A stretch of 10,975 nucleotides of DNA from JBAZCO01 sp041654915 (GCA_041654915.1 JBAZCO010000052.1:1-10975); one strand, 5' to 3'. Shown: positions 1-8,754, counted from the stretch's first letter. Numbers and translations are program-made. The notes: generated by a model not told the origin, from the letters alone.

Positions 1-3000
1 AATTATATTGGGAAGGAACTCCTCCTCTTTGCCCGAAATGTAATATCCGCTAGAGTTTATTGCAACAAGGATATTATCATATATGAATCCGCCTCTTGAA
101 TAAAGCTCCAAGTCGCTCATATAAGTGGTATTGATGTTATACACCAACGGGTCTATAACTTCAATAGTGAACAGAATGTTATCAATATCCACCGTGCCTA
201 GGGTTGCAAGCACTTCGGGGAACACGCTCCCCGCCTGTGCGGTAGATACTTTTGCTTTGGTTAGGTTGCTTTCACTAAAGTACAGAGGTACTGCGGCAAC
301 ATCGGTTTCGTTGTCGTAGCTGAACTTGTAGTACATTTTAGTTGGCAACTGCGGTCTAAGCGGCAGTCCTGCCAGCACATAGAGCTTGCCGCCGCTAATG
401 GGCATTGTGCCTGTACTGCCGGGAATGCTTGTGTCTATATGACGGGGCTTGATTGGGAACTGTATCCCTAGTGTTGTGCCAAATACCTTGATATACCCCA
501 TAATATTCATTGCGTTGGGGTTATTTTCCAGTATGCGCCCCGATATGACATCCGCCCGTGCTAGGAATTCGGTGTCATAATCCCAAATAATGTCTGTATA
601 AAGACGCTGTAAGGAGTCGTCGGTAAACTTAATGCTGACCGTAGACGGGAAAGACACGGCATACGGGTCTATATAGTATTCGCTGTTTGCCCTTTGATAG
701 GAGTTGCCGCTTGTAGGCACAACCTGAGATGACACACTTGTATATTCAACTTCACGGCATCTTACATTCAAACTCATATCAAAGCGGTTATCAAAGGGGG
801 TGTCGCTAAAGTCATAAACAGTTGTGGGATTTTCCGACGGCACTTTATTCTCTATGGAAAAACCTATGATTTGGGCAAGAATGGGGTATTCCTCCACGCC
901 AAATTCTGTGGTAACTATCGTGCCGATAAGGTCTATTTCTTTATCCAACTTCCACTTTACATCATTAAATGAAAGCTCCTCGCCCAATACAGACAGCGCA
1001 TTCCTTATCGTGAGAGAGCTGTATTCATCCGCTCTCTTGAATGTGACAGTCAAATTATCCGGCATTTTATAATTGCCTGTTGACGGGTCATATATCTCCT
1101 CGTTAATCGGGTCTACAACAAAATAGCTGTTTATCGCACCCGATGCTATCGTGGTTGCAAGCAGATAGCGCTTTGCGGGCGGGTTTCCGATTATCGGGTT
1201 GCCCGATGCGTAGCCCGCCTCGGAAGTGAATATATTGATAGGTACACGATTTATATAGTGTACCATTACGGTAAAGTAGGTAATTTCGCCATCCACAGAG
1301 CGCAGTCGTGCCGAAATAAGGCGAGAATCCCCTTCTAGCGGCATATTGTTTATATCCTCATCCCACAATACATCTACATATCCAAGCTCCATTTGCTCGC
1401 CAGAGCTTACATCATTGCCCCTTGCAAGCACCTTGTTGGGAATCACGGGGTTTAGAGGGTCTATTACAAGCTCTACTTCGTTGGTGCTTCCATAGCCCAC
1501 ACCATAGCCAAAATCAATACTCGAAATATATACCTGACGGTAACTATAACGGTATTTGTTGACCACAGCTATGCGGTTGGTCTTTGCCTTGTTACCTATG
1601 GTAAAGGTCTTTAGGAAGTCCTCCTCTTTGGAGTTGCGCTCGCCCCAGAACAACATAAGCCGTTCGTCATCTGTGCCGACCCTTGCCCATTCCTCGGGAT
1701 AAAATTCTACCTCTATACTGTCTTGACTGTTTACAATGAATATAAGGGTAAAGACTTCTTTCACACTCCTAAGTGTGTGGGGGTTGAACTCAATAAGCTC
1801 GCCCGTAATATCTTTGAGCGAATAGAAGTCCCACCTGTCTGCCGACACTATTACCGTTGCCTCCTCGCCGCTAATGCCGCCATAAGATAAATAACCTTTA
1901 ACCGTCTTTGCGGCTATGCCGCTATAAACGATTTCGTTATCTGTCATACCCCAAATAATAGAGGGAACAACGGGGGCTGCGATTGCATTATAGGGCGCAT
2001 ACAGCGCCTCGTCCTGCGCTTGGGTGAGTGACACAAACTCGTTGGGGTTGATAACCGACGGTATATCCTTAACCAATCCCTTTATGGGGTTGGTGAAATG
2101 GAACTCGGTGTTATAGGTGTTTCGCAGTGAACGATTTAGAATAATAACTAAGATTTCAAAACTTTGCGCCGCCACGCCGTATCCCGATAAGCTTGATGTA
2201 AACTTATATGTTTGCCCCGCATAAATTCCTGCCGTGGGCATTAGTCGGTAGTTGGAGTCAAAGGGAATATCTCCCTCTTTGGAAGTGCCTGTGACAAAAT
2301 CCCAAACTTGAATATCCCAATAGCTAACGGGAAGTGCCACGATTTCGCCCGTTTGGAATCCAAAATTGCCAGAAACGGGTACTTGATATGTAGCTATGTC
2401 GTATGGGTCAATATAATAAAGCTTTTCTAGCTTGCCGTCGACGGGAGCGCCGTGTTCGTCTATTTTGTTTGCGTGGTTGTCTATAAACACGGTGTTTAGC
2501 ACACGGCTCAAAAAGCGTAGTGTAATGTCTATCTCCTTGCCGTCGGGCAAGATTACCCTAAGTTCAAGCACATCATTTTTGCCGCCATAGCGTGTTTCGT
2601 CCAAACTATGCCCCTCGTGGGTGTAGGGGATAGCAGAAACCGCCTCATACTCCTCGCTAACAAGGTTCTTGATAAAGTAACTTATGTTACTATTTAATCC
2701 AAATTTATAGCTAACATTTTCAAATGTCACCCGTATATCTTTGGGTAAGACAAAGTTGCCGCCAAAATTGTTTACATACGGGTCAAGCACAACCGCATTA
2801 TCCGTAACGGGAACTTGGTCGTGGCTTACGCTGCCCTCGTTTAGGGGTACTACCTCTATAAATAGGTTTATCGGCTGCCGCTCGCCGCCATACATAAGTA
2901 TGGATGCCGTAGCAAAAGGCTCGTTTGATGCAGAGTAGCCGCTTGAATTGAGATGCTCATTAATTTTTTCTTGGCTAAACTTAGTTGAGTCATTGTCGTC

Positions 3001-6000
3001 GGCAAATGCGGCAGAAGGCAACCACTCTAAAGCAAAGGTTATGGGGTTTGCCGCACTTTCAATTTGATATGTCGGTCCCATTATAGGTGTGATAACCTTG
3101 GGTATTTTTAGTGGGTCGAACGGGTAAAGCTCGTAGATGTTATGTACGGTTATCTTCCCGTTTTCTATATTATAGCCGCTAAATTCCGCTTGAGCGTTGT
3201 ATTTATATAAACCAATATCTTTGGCATAAAAGTTGATAGTCATACTCAACTTTTCGTTTTGAGGGAGTAGGGTTGTGTATAGCCATATAGGCGTTTTGAA
3301 CAGCGAAACGGGTATGGCGGTAACTTCGGAGTTAACGGGTATCACTACTGTGCCGTTGGGGTCAAAGTGATTTGCCTCTGCCTGCCAAACAAGGTTGGTA
3401 TAGATTACCTCTCCGCTGTGCCTGTAATTTACCTGCGTCGTGGGGGAGATTGGATAACCTGTTTCGTTGGAATACTTGAGTGTTCCGTTTGGGTTAAAGG
3501 TTTCTTCATACCTAAGTATTGTGGGTGAAACAGCATCATCTCTCACGGTATTTAAGATGAGCATAAAGCCTTCGGTACAGCTGCCACGGCTTAGCTTATC
3601 TATATTAAATGTGACACGGGACAAGGATGCGCCAAACTCATAAGTAAACGCCTTTTCGTCCAAGTCCTCTGGCATTGTGTACTGCAACTCGTATATGCCG
3701 CTTTGACTGCCTTCAAAGTACAGCTGTACATTGGATAGCATCTCGGTTATCAAGTTGCTTGCAAGCTTGTCTAGGTTTTCGCCCTGCCCATAGCCCCAAT
3801 GGCTCATTTGGTTTACAAGCGCAAAAGGCTTGTTTAGGTTAACCGTGATGATGTTTGCCGCAACCCCTTCGCCCTTGATTTCCACATCAATTGTGAGAAT
3901 TTCTCTGGTAAAATAGGACTCGTCAATATTAATAAACCTAATACCGTTTAGGCGGCGGGGAAGAACTTTAAAGCTTATTGTTACGCTTTGTTCAAGTACT
4001 GTATCGGCATAAACTCTGCCCGTCATTTTTATTATACCGTCGGGGTAGGAAGAACTGCCGTCCGAACTGCGGAGCGCCGCTTTTACATCCTCTATATTAT
4101 CCCACTCCACGGGAACATTGTGCGATACACGGGTGTTGTGCAAAAACCTTATCCCTATTGCGCCGGATGCAAAGTTTAAGTTTTCCAAGAGGTTAGCGCT
4201 GCTCTCATCATAGGGGTCAACCTCTACATAAACTGTGCCGTCTTGCAGGGTGAGGGTGTTGCCCCTGTCCATATCGTCAGATATGCCAAGAACTATATTA
4301 TTGATAATCGTCATATCCTCTACCCGCACAAACAGCGTTACCGTTTGGGCAAGGATGCCGCTAGAAGGGTCGGACTCCAAATAAGTGGTCAACTGATATT
4401 CGCCCGCCGTGTAGGGGAAGGCATAGCCGTCACTCACATATATCAAGCCGCCCAAGCCGTCCGGCATAGTCCAATCGGTGGGATATTCTTTTTCGCCATA
4501 GCCGCTTGCCTCGCTAAAGACCAAGGTAAACCTATCGGGCAAGAGGTATTCGTCATATGGGTTTACCGTGATGACATACTTGCCGTCCTGTGGCTCTATT
4601 AGCTCTGGAACGCCGTCCGGCGTATTGCGGTCATACATCTTGATGTTCTCGTATGCGCCGGAAAGGTTGTGTATAACAAGGTTGATTTGCTGTTGGTTGC
4701 CGCCCGCCTCGCCTATCCAGCCCACGGCTTGCAGCAATGCCTCCTCGGCGGTTGGGCGCAAGATATTGCCTAGGCTATCTATTATCGAACTTGCTATCCA
4801 ATTTATCGCATAACTTCTACGCACCATTTTTCCTGCGTGTTCCACCGTCATATTTATCCTAGACGGTAAGCGGTTTACCGCATCGCTTGCGTAGGGGTCT
4901 ACTTCAAACATTCTGCCGTTGACATCTAACCCAGAGCCAATCTCCCCAAACCCAATGGCGGATACTCTTACCGACTCACGGATTGTGCCTACTTCGTCTA
5001 TGCCGCCCGCTTGTGTGGTGGAAAGGTAGGTGATTAGCTGAACATTGTCGGTAAGTGACGCTGCACGGCGGCTAGGGGCAAGAACTGTGAGGGTAATCTT
5101 TTGCAGCCCTGCGATATCGTCGCCAAACTGTGCGGAGTTTATATTTGTGCGTCCGCCGTTTAGGGGGTTTATCGTTCTGTCGAGCGACACATTATCCGCT
5201 GTTGGGTACAGCCATCTAAAAGGTACAGGATAATATCCGTCGCAATATGGGTCGGTATTAACAAAGCCTTCCGGCTCGTTGCCGATTATGCGGTAGCGTG
5301 CAAGCGACTCGCCTGCTTTGGATACGAAATATATACGCATCTCATTTGTTATAGTAGTATTGGTGGGGATTGTGTATGTGCCTCTCAATAGAGAATCCAC
5401 CGTATATTCTGCTCTATTTTCCCCTTCAATCAAGATATAATCTACAATCTTTGCCACTATATTTACACGAAGGGCGATTGTTAGCGAGTTTATCTTTGCA
5501 AATATATTGTACACACCGCCTTGGTAGTTGATTAGTGACTCATCAAAATCCCAATCTAGGTCGATAGTTTCGGTAACCACCGTATTGCCGCCCGTGTTGG
5601 AGTAAAATTGCAAGTCCATTCTGCTGTATGCAAACAGCGGGTCGTAGCTTGGGTCGCTCTTTTTTTCCAGCGAATATTGGTAGGGGTCTATATTCATTAT
5701 TCCAACAAGCGGTATATTCCCCACATAGTCGGTGGCAACAAGCCGTCTGCTCAAAATCTCTATGGGCAGCAAAAAGCGTGTTTCGGCAATACTGCCCTTG
5801 CCTATCGTCACATAAAAATCTCTAAGCGCCATACCGTTAATTGCATAGCTAATATTTTCTTGGGTGTAGGGGAAGTTTTCTATCTCAAATGCCTGCGTAC
5901 CAAGAGTTCCGTCATCATAGACCACGCCAATTTTATTGGGAATTGGGTTTTCCACCGTTGGGTCTATGCTAAGGCGGCTAAGCTCCAACTCCGTTATGCG

Positions 6001-6063
6001 CTTTGTGCCGTTCTCGGGGTCGGTAAGTATCATAACATAGCTAACATCCTTGCCGAAAAGCCT
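1..6063 (-). repeat. Array of about 18 DPY-anchored Ig-like modules
   Basis: From residue about 880 the protein is a chain of modules of roughly 90-150 residues. The recurring order is an Asp/Asn-Pro-(Tyr/Phe/Leu) anchor, a short loop, LP..(I/V).(V/I).F, a Trp (forms such as IIWDYD, VLWDED, VEWDNI, LDWDFD), a Gly-rich turn, and a strand that ends near Arg (LNR, LPRR, LSRR). An LP.tV.v.f plus W(D) layout is the known hallmark of the Big_4-type bacterial Ig-like domain, but sequence divergence here is high. The DNA copies are not near-identical, so the array is old and not a recent tandem expansion. Confidence 0.7.
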
Positions 6064-8703
6064 TGCAGTCGGGGTGTAATGATATACACCTGTAACCAAC
6101 TCTGCCGATGCGCCACGGAATGTCAGCAGATAGTTAATTTTATTACTTTCACTTCCAAAGTAAACATCCGCATCATTGTGCCAACGAGCTTCGTACATAC
6201 TTTCAAAGTCGATATCAGGCAAGGATTCTATCTCGGGGACGATATAATCGGATTCATCAATATTATATACAGGTGAGGAAAATACCACCCTTGCCTTGCA
6301 GTCTGCAAGCATAGACTCAATGCCAATAAGCTCATAAATTGGGTCGTAGTTAATGCCACGGGAGGTGTAGGGAGATAGTGAAAAAGTTATCCAATCTTCC
6401 TTAAAGAACACCGCCGTATCCCGAGTGACAATATCAAATATCTGCATAATATTTTGAGTGGCAAAAAGGTTGCCCGCTCCCAATATTTCGTTAAAGCCTT
6501 CTTGCAGCCCCTCTCGGGAAATCTTGTATTTTATGGGTGTAACCACATCATCGGCATAAGAACCGTCTGCGCTGTCTATCAAGAATACGGACGGGTCATC
6601 CAAAGAGGTGAATATTCGGATGAGCGGGGAAGATGTGATATGCTCGGCAGAATAGTTTTTGGTTATGCTAAATACAGGGTTGTACCAAAGTGTAGCCGCT
6701 GTGTATGAGTAGCCGTCCATATGCCAAATATCGGCGGCTATGTAAAAAGTGTCGGTCAGCTTGAAGTCAAACGGAGTATTTCTGCCCGTGACATCGCCAA
6801 TAAACACGCCAAGCAGTTCGGAAAAGTCCACGCTATCCCGCCCTTGCATACGCAATTCTGCCTCTATGCGCAGGGTAACCGCCTCTGCCTCGCCCATTGT
6901 CTTGTAGGTATCCGGCTCAAAATCGTCTGGCGGACGAATGGCAAACTGCGGGTCGGTGATGAGTTTTTGCGTAAGTGACATCAAGAAAATTCGTGAACTG
7001 CCGTTAAATACCCCAAACTCAATCAAGCCTGTCTTGGTGTGGTAGGCAATTTGCACATTGATTTCATCAAATGCGCCCACTCCCATAAGACTATTTAGGT
7101 TTTCTTCACTCATTCCCAACTTAGAGCCCAGCCATTTTATCAAGTTGGAGGAGTAATCGCCCAAAAGCGCACCCAAAAGCTCGGTATCCAAGTTGATTTC
7201 CACAACATCGCCACGGGAATTGATTTTTGACAACAGCATACCCAGCCTATTGTCGGTTGCGTTTTCGCTAATCAAAGCCAGCAATCCTTCGGTGGTGAGT
7301 TCGCCGCCGGTAAAGCCCAAAATGTATCCAAACAACGAATTCAGCTCTTGCGCTAAGTCAATGTTGTCAAACTTAACTTTGGGGAAGTTTAACTCACTCA
7401 AGCCAATGCCGCTGCCTATATAGTTGTTCATCAACCCTTCTATATTAGTGTACAGTAATTGGTCGCCATCGTAGTTATAAAATAATGATATTATACTTTC
7501 ATTACTATAATAAGGGTCGGTTGGGAGCAGGTCTTGCGTTTTACTGCGGATATCTACCAAAAATGTGTTGGTACTGTTGTCGGACGCATTTATTTTAGTC
7601 TTTATTTCCGTGTGGAAAGTGGCATCCAAAGCATCCACATACAATGTGCCTGCAAGGTGATATTCCCCTTGCCTTGTTAGCCAATAGCCGTTGGGATAAA
7701 GTTTTGCGTCCTCTGGCGAAAGCAATATTGGGTTGAGTTCGGGGTCGTCATACTTATCCATTGCCACACGGCGGGAGCTATCCTCTGTTTCGTAGCGCAT
7801 CTCCACAAGGAATTTATTGATGTTATCGCTTTGCATACCGTCAAATGTGATATTAAGTCCAACAACCGCCCCGTCATACATAGCAATTTCTATGAGTGAT
7901 GCGTTTAGTATGCCTATGCCGATATTGCCAATATCGCTAATCTTTACACCAAACAGCATAGAGCTAAGCGCATCCAAGCGATTGCCCAAACCCCCTTTGA
8001 TTGTGCCTTGGAAAAAATCGTTTAGCGGTTCTTTAACCTTATCTAGAGCAACATCTTTAATAGATATATTTTCTGCATTTACGCCTATGGGTCTTACCGT
8101 AAGGCTGTGGCTCTCTGCCACTTCTACAATCATACTAATATAAGTGGAAAAACTTTCAAGCCCATACTCATCTCCCGGGGATGGGAACTCGTTGCCGCCG
8201 TCCTCGGACGGGTCTGCAAAGAAGTAGGACTCCATATCGAACATGGTGATAAATTGATAAAATACCTCAAAGTTGCTTGAGCCGCCAAAATCGATAATAC
8301 AACTTCTCTGCCCGTTAATCTCGTAATACAAGGTATCTTGATAGTAATAGAGGAAAAGCGTGCTTTTTTGATATTGGTTATCAAACACCTTTAACATAAT
8401 TTCGCTGTCCTGTTTGCGCAAGAGGTTGTAGTCTGCTTCGTATGTAACGGTGAGGTTTATCTTATTTACTACTATCGTATATTGGGAGTAAATATGTCTG
8501 ATATTCTGCTCGCCCGAATCAAGCCCCGCTTGCTTTAGCCCGTTGGTGATTTTTTGCGCAAGAGCAGTGCTATCGACCACCGAAGGTCCGGATGGCGACG
8601 GTCCGTCCGGAAGATTATCCTCGGGAGTCTGTCCGCAGGCGGCTAGCGCCACAATAAATGCTGCGACTAATAGTAAGATTATCAGCTTTCTGGTCAGTTT
8701 CAT
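1..8703 (-). CDS. Giant modular surface lipoprotein, 3' end beyond window
   Basis: Reading from ATG at 8703, I checked every codon to the left edge and found no stop: 2,901 codons with the C-terminus outside. The start is set by AGGAGG four bases upstream and an immediate lipoprotein signal peptide (MKLTRK, hydrophobic core, LAAC with Cys23). A linker rich in Pro, Ser, Gly and Asp follows (about 24-45). Residues about 68-880 form three degenerate repeats of about 290 residues. From about 880 on, some 18 beta-rich modules follow, with Asp/Asn-Pro anchors near 914, 1006, 1151, 1269, 1381, 1496, 1625, 1737, 1863, 1974, 2099, 2219, 2307, 2415, 2531, 2679, 2783 and 2851. Cys is very rare after Cys23, as usual for exported Ig-like chains. 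I see no catalytic motif and no internal membrane helix. A membrane-anchored, extended extracellular protein (adhesin, stalk or contact role) is inferred. It lies downstream of a paralogue and is probably co-transcribed with it. No known family was recognised over the full length. Confidence 0.95.
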   Translation of the reverse strand, partial: MKLTRKLIILLLVAAFIVALAACGQTPEDNLPDGPSPSGPSVVDSTALAQKITNGLKQAGLDSGEQNIRHIYSQYTIVVNKINLTVTYEADYNLLRKQDSEIMLKVFDNQYQKSTLFLYYYQDTLYYEINGQRSCIIDFGGSSNFEVFYQFITMFDMESYFFADPSEDGGNEFPSPGDEYGLESFSTYISMIVEVAESHSLTVRPIGVNAENISIKDVALDKVKEPLNDFFQGTIKGGLGNRLDALSSMLFGVKISDIGNIGIGILNASLIEIAMYDGAVVGLNITFDGMQSDNINKFLVEMRYETEDSSRRVAMDKYDDPELNPILLSPEDAKLYPNGYWLTRQGEYHLAGTLYVDALDATFHTEIKTKINASDNSTNTFLVDIRSKTQDLLPTDPYYSNESIISLFYNYDGDQLLYTNIEGLMNNYIGSGIGLSELNFPKVKFDNIDLAQELNSLFGYILGFTGGELTTEGLLALISENATDNRLGMLLSKINSRGDVVEINLDTELLGALLGDYSSNLIKWLGSKLGMSEENLNSLMGVGAFDEINVQIAYHTKTGLIEFGVFNGSSRIFLMSLTQKLITDPQFAIRPPDDFEPDTYKTMGEAEAVTLRIEAELRMQGRDSVDFSELLGVFIGDVTGRNTPFDFKLTDTFYIAADIWHMDGYSYTAATLWYNPVFSITKNYSAEHITSSPLIRIFTSLDDPSVFLIDSADGSYADDVVTPIKYKISREGLQEGFNEILGAGNLFATQNIMQIFDIVTRDTAVFFKEDWITFSLSPYTSRGINYDPIYELIGIESMLADCKARVVFSSPVYNIDESDYIVPEIESLPDIDFESMYEARWHNDADVYFGSESNKINYLLTFRGASAELVTGVYHYTPTARLFGKDVSYVMILTDPENGTKRITELELSRLSIDPTVENPIPNKIGVVYDDGTLGTQAFEIENFPYTQENISYAINGMALRDFYVTIGKGSIAETRFLLPIEILSRRLVATDYVGNIPLVGIMNIDPYQYSLEKKSDPSYDPLFAYSRMDLQFYSNTGGNTVVTETIDLDWDFDESLINYQGGVYNIFAKINSLTIALRVNIVAKIVDYILIEGENRAEYTVDSLLRGTYTIPTNTTITNEMRIYFVSKAGESLARYRIIGNEPEGFVNTDPYCDGYYPVPFRWLYPTADNVSLDRTINPLNGGRTNINSAQFGDDIAGLQKITLTVLAPSRRAASLTDNVQLITYLSTTQAGGIDEVGTIRESVRVSAIGFGEIGSGLDVNGRMFEVDPYASDAVNRLPSRINMTVEHAGKMVRRSYAINWIASSIIDSLGNILRPTAEEALLQAVGWIGEAGGNQQQINLVIHNLSGAYENIKMYDRNTPDGVPELIEPQDGKYVITVNPYDEYLLPDRFTLVFSEASGYGEKEYPTDWTMPDGLGGLIYVSDGYAFPYTAGEYQLTTYLESDPSSGILAQTVTLFVRVEDMTIINNIVLGISDDMDRGNTLTLQDGTVYVEVDPYDESSANLLENLNFASGAIGIRFLHNTRVSHNVPVEWDNIEDVKAALRSSDGSSSYPDGIIKMTGRVYADTVLEQSVTISFKVLPRRLNGIRFINIDESYFTREILTIDVEIKGEGVAANIITVNLNKPFALVNQMSHWGYGQGENLDKLASNLITEMLSNVQLYFEGSQSGIYELQYTMPEDLDEKAFTYEFGASLSRVTFNIDKLSRGSCTEGFMLILNTVRDDAVSPTILRYEETFNPNGTLKYSNETGYPISPTTQVNYRHSGEVIYTNLVWQAEANHFDPNGTVVIPVNSEVTAIPVSLFKTPIWLYTTLLPQNEKLSMTINFYAKDIGLYKYNAQAEFSGYNIENGKITVHNIYELYPFDPLKIPKVITPIMGPTYQIESAANPITFALEWLPSAAFADDNDSTKFSQEKINEHLNSSGYSASNEPFATASILMYGGERQPINLFIEVVPLNEGSVSHDQVPVTDNAVVLDPYVNNFGGNFVLPKDIRVTFENVSYKFGLNSNISYFIKNLVSEEYEAVSAIPYTHEGHSLDETRYGGKNDVLELRVILPDGKEIDITLRFLSRVLNTVFIDNHANKIDEHGAPVDGKLEKLYYIDPYDIATYQVPVSGNFGFQTGEIVALPVSYWDIQVWDFVTGTSKEGDIPFDSNYRLMPTAGIYAGQTYKFTSSLSGYGVAAQSFEILVIILNRSLRNTYNTEFHFTNPIKGLVKDIPSVINPNEFVSLTQAQDEALYAPYNAIAAPVVPSIIWGMTDNEIVYSGIAAKTVKGYLSYGGISGEEATVIVSADRWDFYSLKDITGELIEFNPHTLRSVKEVFTLIFIVNSQDSIEVEFYPEEWARVGTDDERLMLFWGERNSKEEDFLKTFTIGNKAKTNRIAVVNKYRYSYRQVYISSIDFGYGVGYGSTNEVELVIDPLNPVIPNKVLARGNDVSSGEQMELGYVDVLWDEDINNMPLEGDSRLISARLRSVDGEITYFTVMVHYINRVPINIFTSEAGYASGNPIIGNPPAKRYLLATTIASGAINSYFVVDPINEEIYDPSTGNYKMPDNLTVTFKRADEYSSLTIRNALSVLGEELSFNDVKWKLDKEIDLIGTIVTTEFGVEEYPILAQIIGFSIENKVPSENPTTVYDFSDTPFDNRFDMSLNVRCREVEYTSVSSQVVPTSGNSYQRANSEYYIDPYAVSFPSTVSIKFTDDSLQRLYTDIIWDYDTEFLARADVISGRILENNPNAMNIMGYIKVFGTTLGIQFPIKPRHIDTSIPGSTGTMPISGGKLYVLAGLPLRPQLPTKMYYKFSYDNETDVAAVPLYFSESNLTKAKVSTAQAGSVFPEVLATLGTVDIDNILFTIEVIDPLVYNINTTYMSDLELYSRGGFIYDNILVAINSSGYYISGKEEEFLPNII
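840..2840 (-). repeat. Block of the downstream gene colinear with the upstream giant gene
   Basis: Residues about 1955-2620 match the visible part of the upstream gene module by module. Shared landmarks in order are DPYVN...LPK, GHS, LPDG, T(L/M)RF, IDPY, (F/Y)K(L/F)T..LS(F/G), W...(S/N)EI, (K/R)W(E/D)F, FYPE, GYG, (N/D)P(F/L)NP, LARG, LG(E/Y)V and (S/V)PIN. Six module anchors in each protein correspond (1974, 2099, 2219, 2307, 2415 and 2531 here). The upstream protein stops within the module that starts at 2531 here, whereas this protein continues with at least three more. Confidence 0.8.
6064..6771 (-). repeat. N-terminal repeat A3 of the giant lipoprotein (residues about 645-880, weaker)
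   Basis: The third copy opens with FDFKLTDTFYIAADIWHM and carries a looser signature SPLIRIFTSLDDPSVFLIDS from Ser692, again 289 residues after the A2 signature. The helical part (REGLQEGFNEILG, then NIMQIFDIVTRD) resembles TEGLLALISE...LLSKINSRGD of A2. The end grades into the first Ig-like module, so the right boundary is a guess. This copy is the least certain of the three. Confidence 0.4.
6772..7665 (-). repeat. N-terminal repeat A2 of the giant lipoprotein (residues about 347-644)
   Basis: The second copy starts with EYHLAGTLYVDALDATFHTE and carries the signature SIISLFYNYDGDQLLYTNIEG from Ser403, exactly 289 residues after the A1 signature. A long helix-rich middle (about 435-540; Leu-rich, e.g. 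TEGLLALISE, LLGALLG, LIKWLGSKLG) leads to the closing hairpin INVQIAYHTKTGLIEFGVFNG near 559. This copy is the best preserved and is the natural query for remote homology search. Confidence 0.55.
7666..8502 (-). repeat. N-terminal repeat A1 of the giant lipoprotein (residues about 68-346)
   Basis: This is the first of three degenerate protein repeats after the linker. It begins with alternating beta-like residues (YSQYTIVVNKINLTVTYEA), then a signature strand pair STLFLYYYQDTLYYEING starting at Ser114, an amphipathic helical stretch (about 145-245) and a closing beta hairpin (SLIEIAMYDG near residue 277). The signature aligns with Ser403 and Ser692 in the next two repeats. The boundary with A2 is approximate. 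No Pfam family is recognised. A lipid-binding or LolA-like barrel is conceivable but not supported by a motif. Confidence 0.55.
8635..8703 (-). other. Lipoprotein signal peptide with lipobox LAAC
   Basis: The first 23 residues have a basic n-region (K2, R5, K6), a hydrophobic core (LIILLLVAAFIVALA) and the lipobox L20-A21-A22-C23. This is the classic substrate pattern for Lgt lipidation at Cys23 and signal peptidase II cleavage before it. The next residues (GQTPEDNLPDGPSPSGPS) are a flexible linker typical of mature lipoproteins. The +2 residue is Gly, so there is no Asp retention signal if the host has an outer membrane. The mature protein should be tethered to the outer face of the cytoplasmic membrane in a monoderm. 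Confidence 0.92.
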
Positions 8704-8707
8704 ATAA

Positions 8708-8713
8708 CCTCCT
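8708..8713 (-). promoter_or_regulatory. Ribosome binding site AGGAGG of the giant lipoprotein gene
   Basis: On the minus strand AGGAGG is followed by TTAT and then ATG, so the core site ends four bases before the start codon. This spacing is slightly short but the match to the anti-Shine-Dalgarno sequence is perfect. It fixes the start at 8703, which is also where the signal peptide begins. Its first base is also the last base of a hairpin stem. Confidence 0.88.
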
Positions 8714-8734
8714 AAGGCTGTTTAAGTAGCCTTA
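8713..8734 (-). promoter_or_regulatory. Hairpin abutting the ribosome binding site
   Basis: On the minus strand TAAGGCT (8734-8728) and AGCCTTA (8719-8713) form a perfect 7-bp stem with the 8-base loop ACTTAAAC. The last stem base is the first A of AGGAGG, so folding would place the ribosome site at the foot of a helix. It could modulate initiation or protect the mRNA 5' side after processing. It is not followed by a T tract, so it is not an intrinsic terminator. A chance origin is possible at this size. Confidence 0.5.
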
Positions 8735-8754
8735 TTACCGTTTGCTTGTTATTG

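Noticed and set aside
4243..4602. Plus-strand open frame of 119 codons
   Set aside because: It is the same antisense register shadow within a clearly coding minus-strand region, with no recognisable domain or start signal.
5608..6276. Plus-strand open frame of 222 codons
   Set aside because: It lies exactly antisense and in codon register with the giant minus-strand gene. The protein is Cys- and His-scattered with no motif and no ribosome site, so it is a shadow of the sense codons.
7677..8384. Two short minus-strand frames (7677-7886 and 8130-8384)
   Set aside because: They are out of frame with the giant lipoprotein gene and lie entirely inside it. The giant frame shows clear domain structure there.
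1..8703. Recoded TGA or a programmed frameshift to explain the very long frame
   Set aside because: Every codon was read and no TAA, TAG or TGA occurs in frame, so the standard code without a shift suffices.
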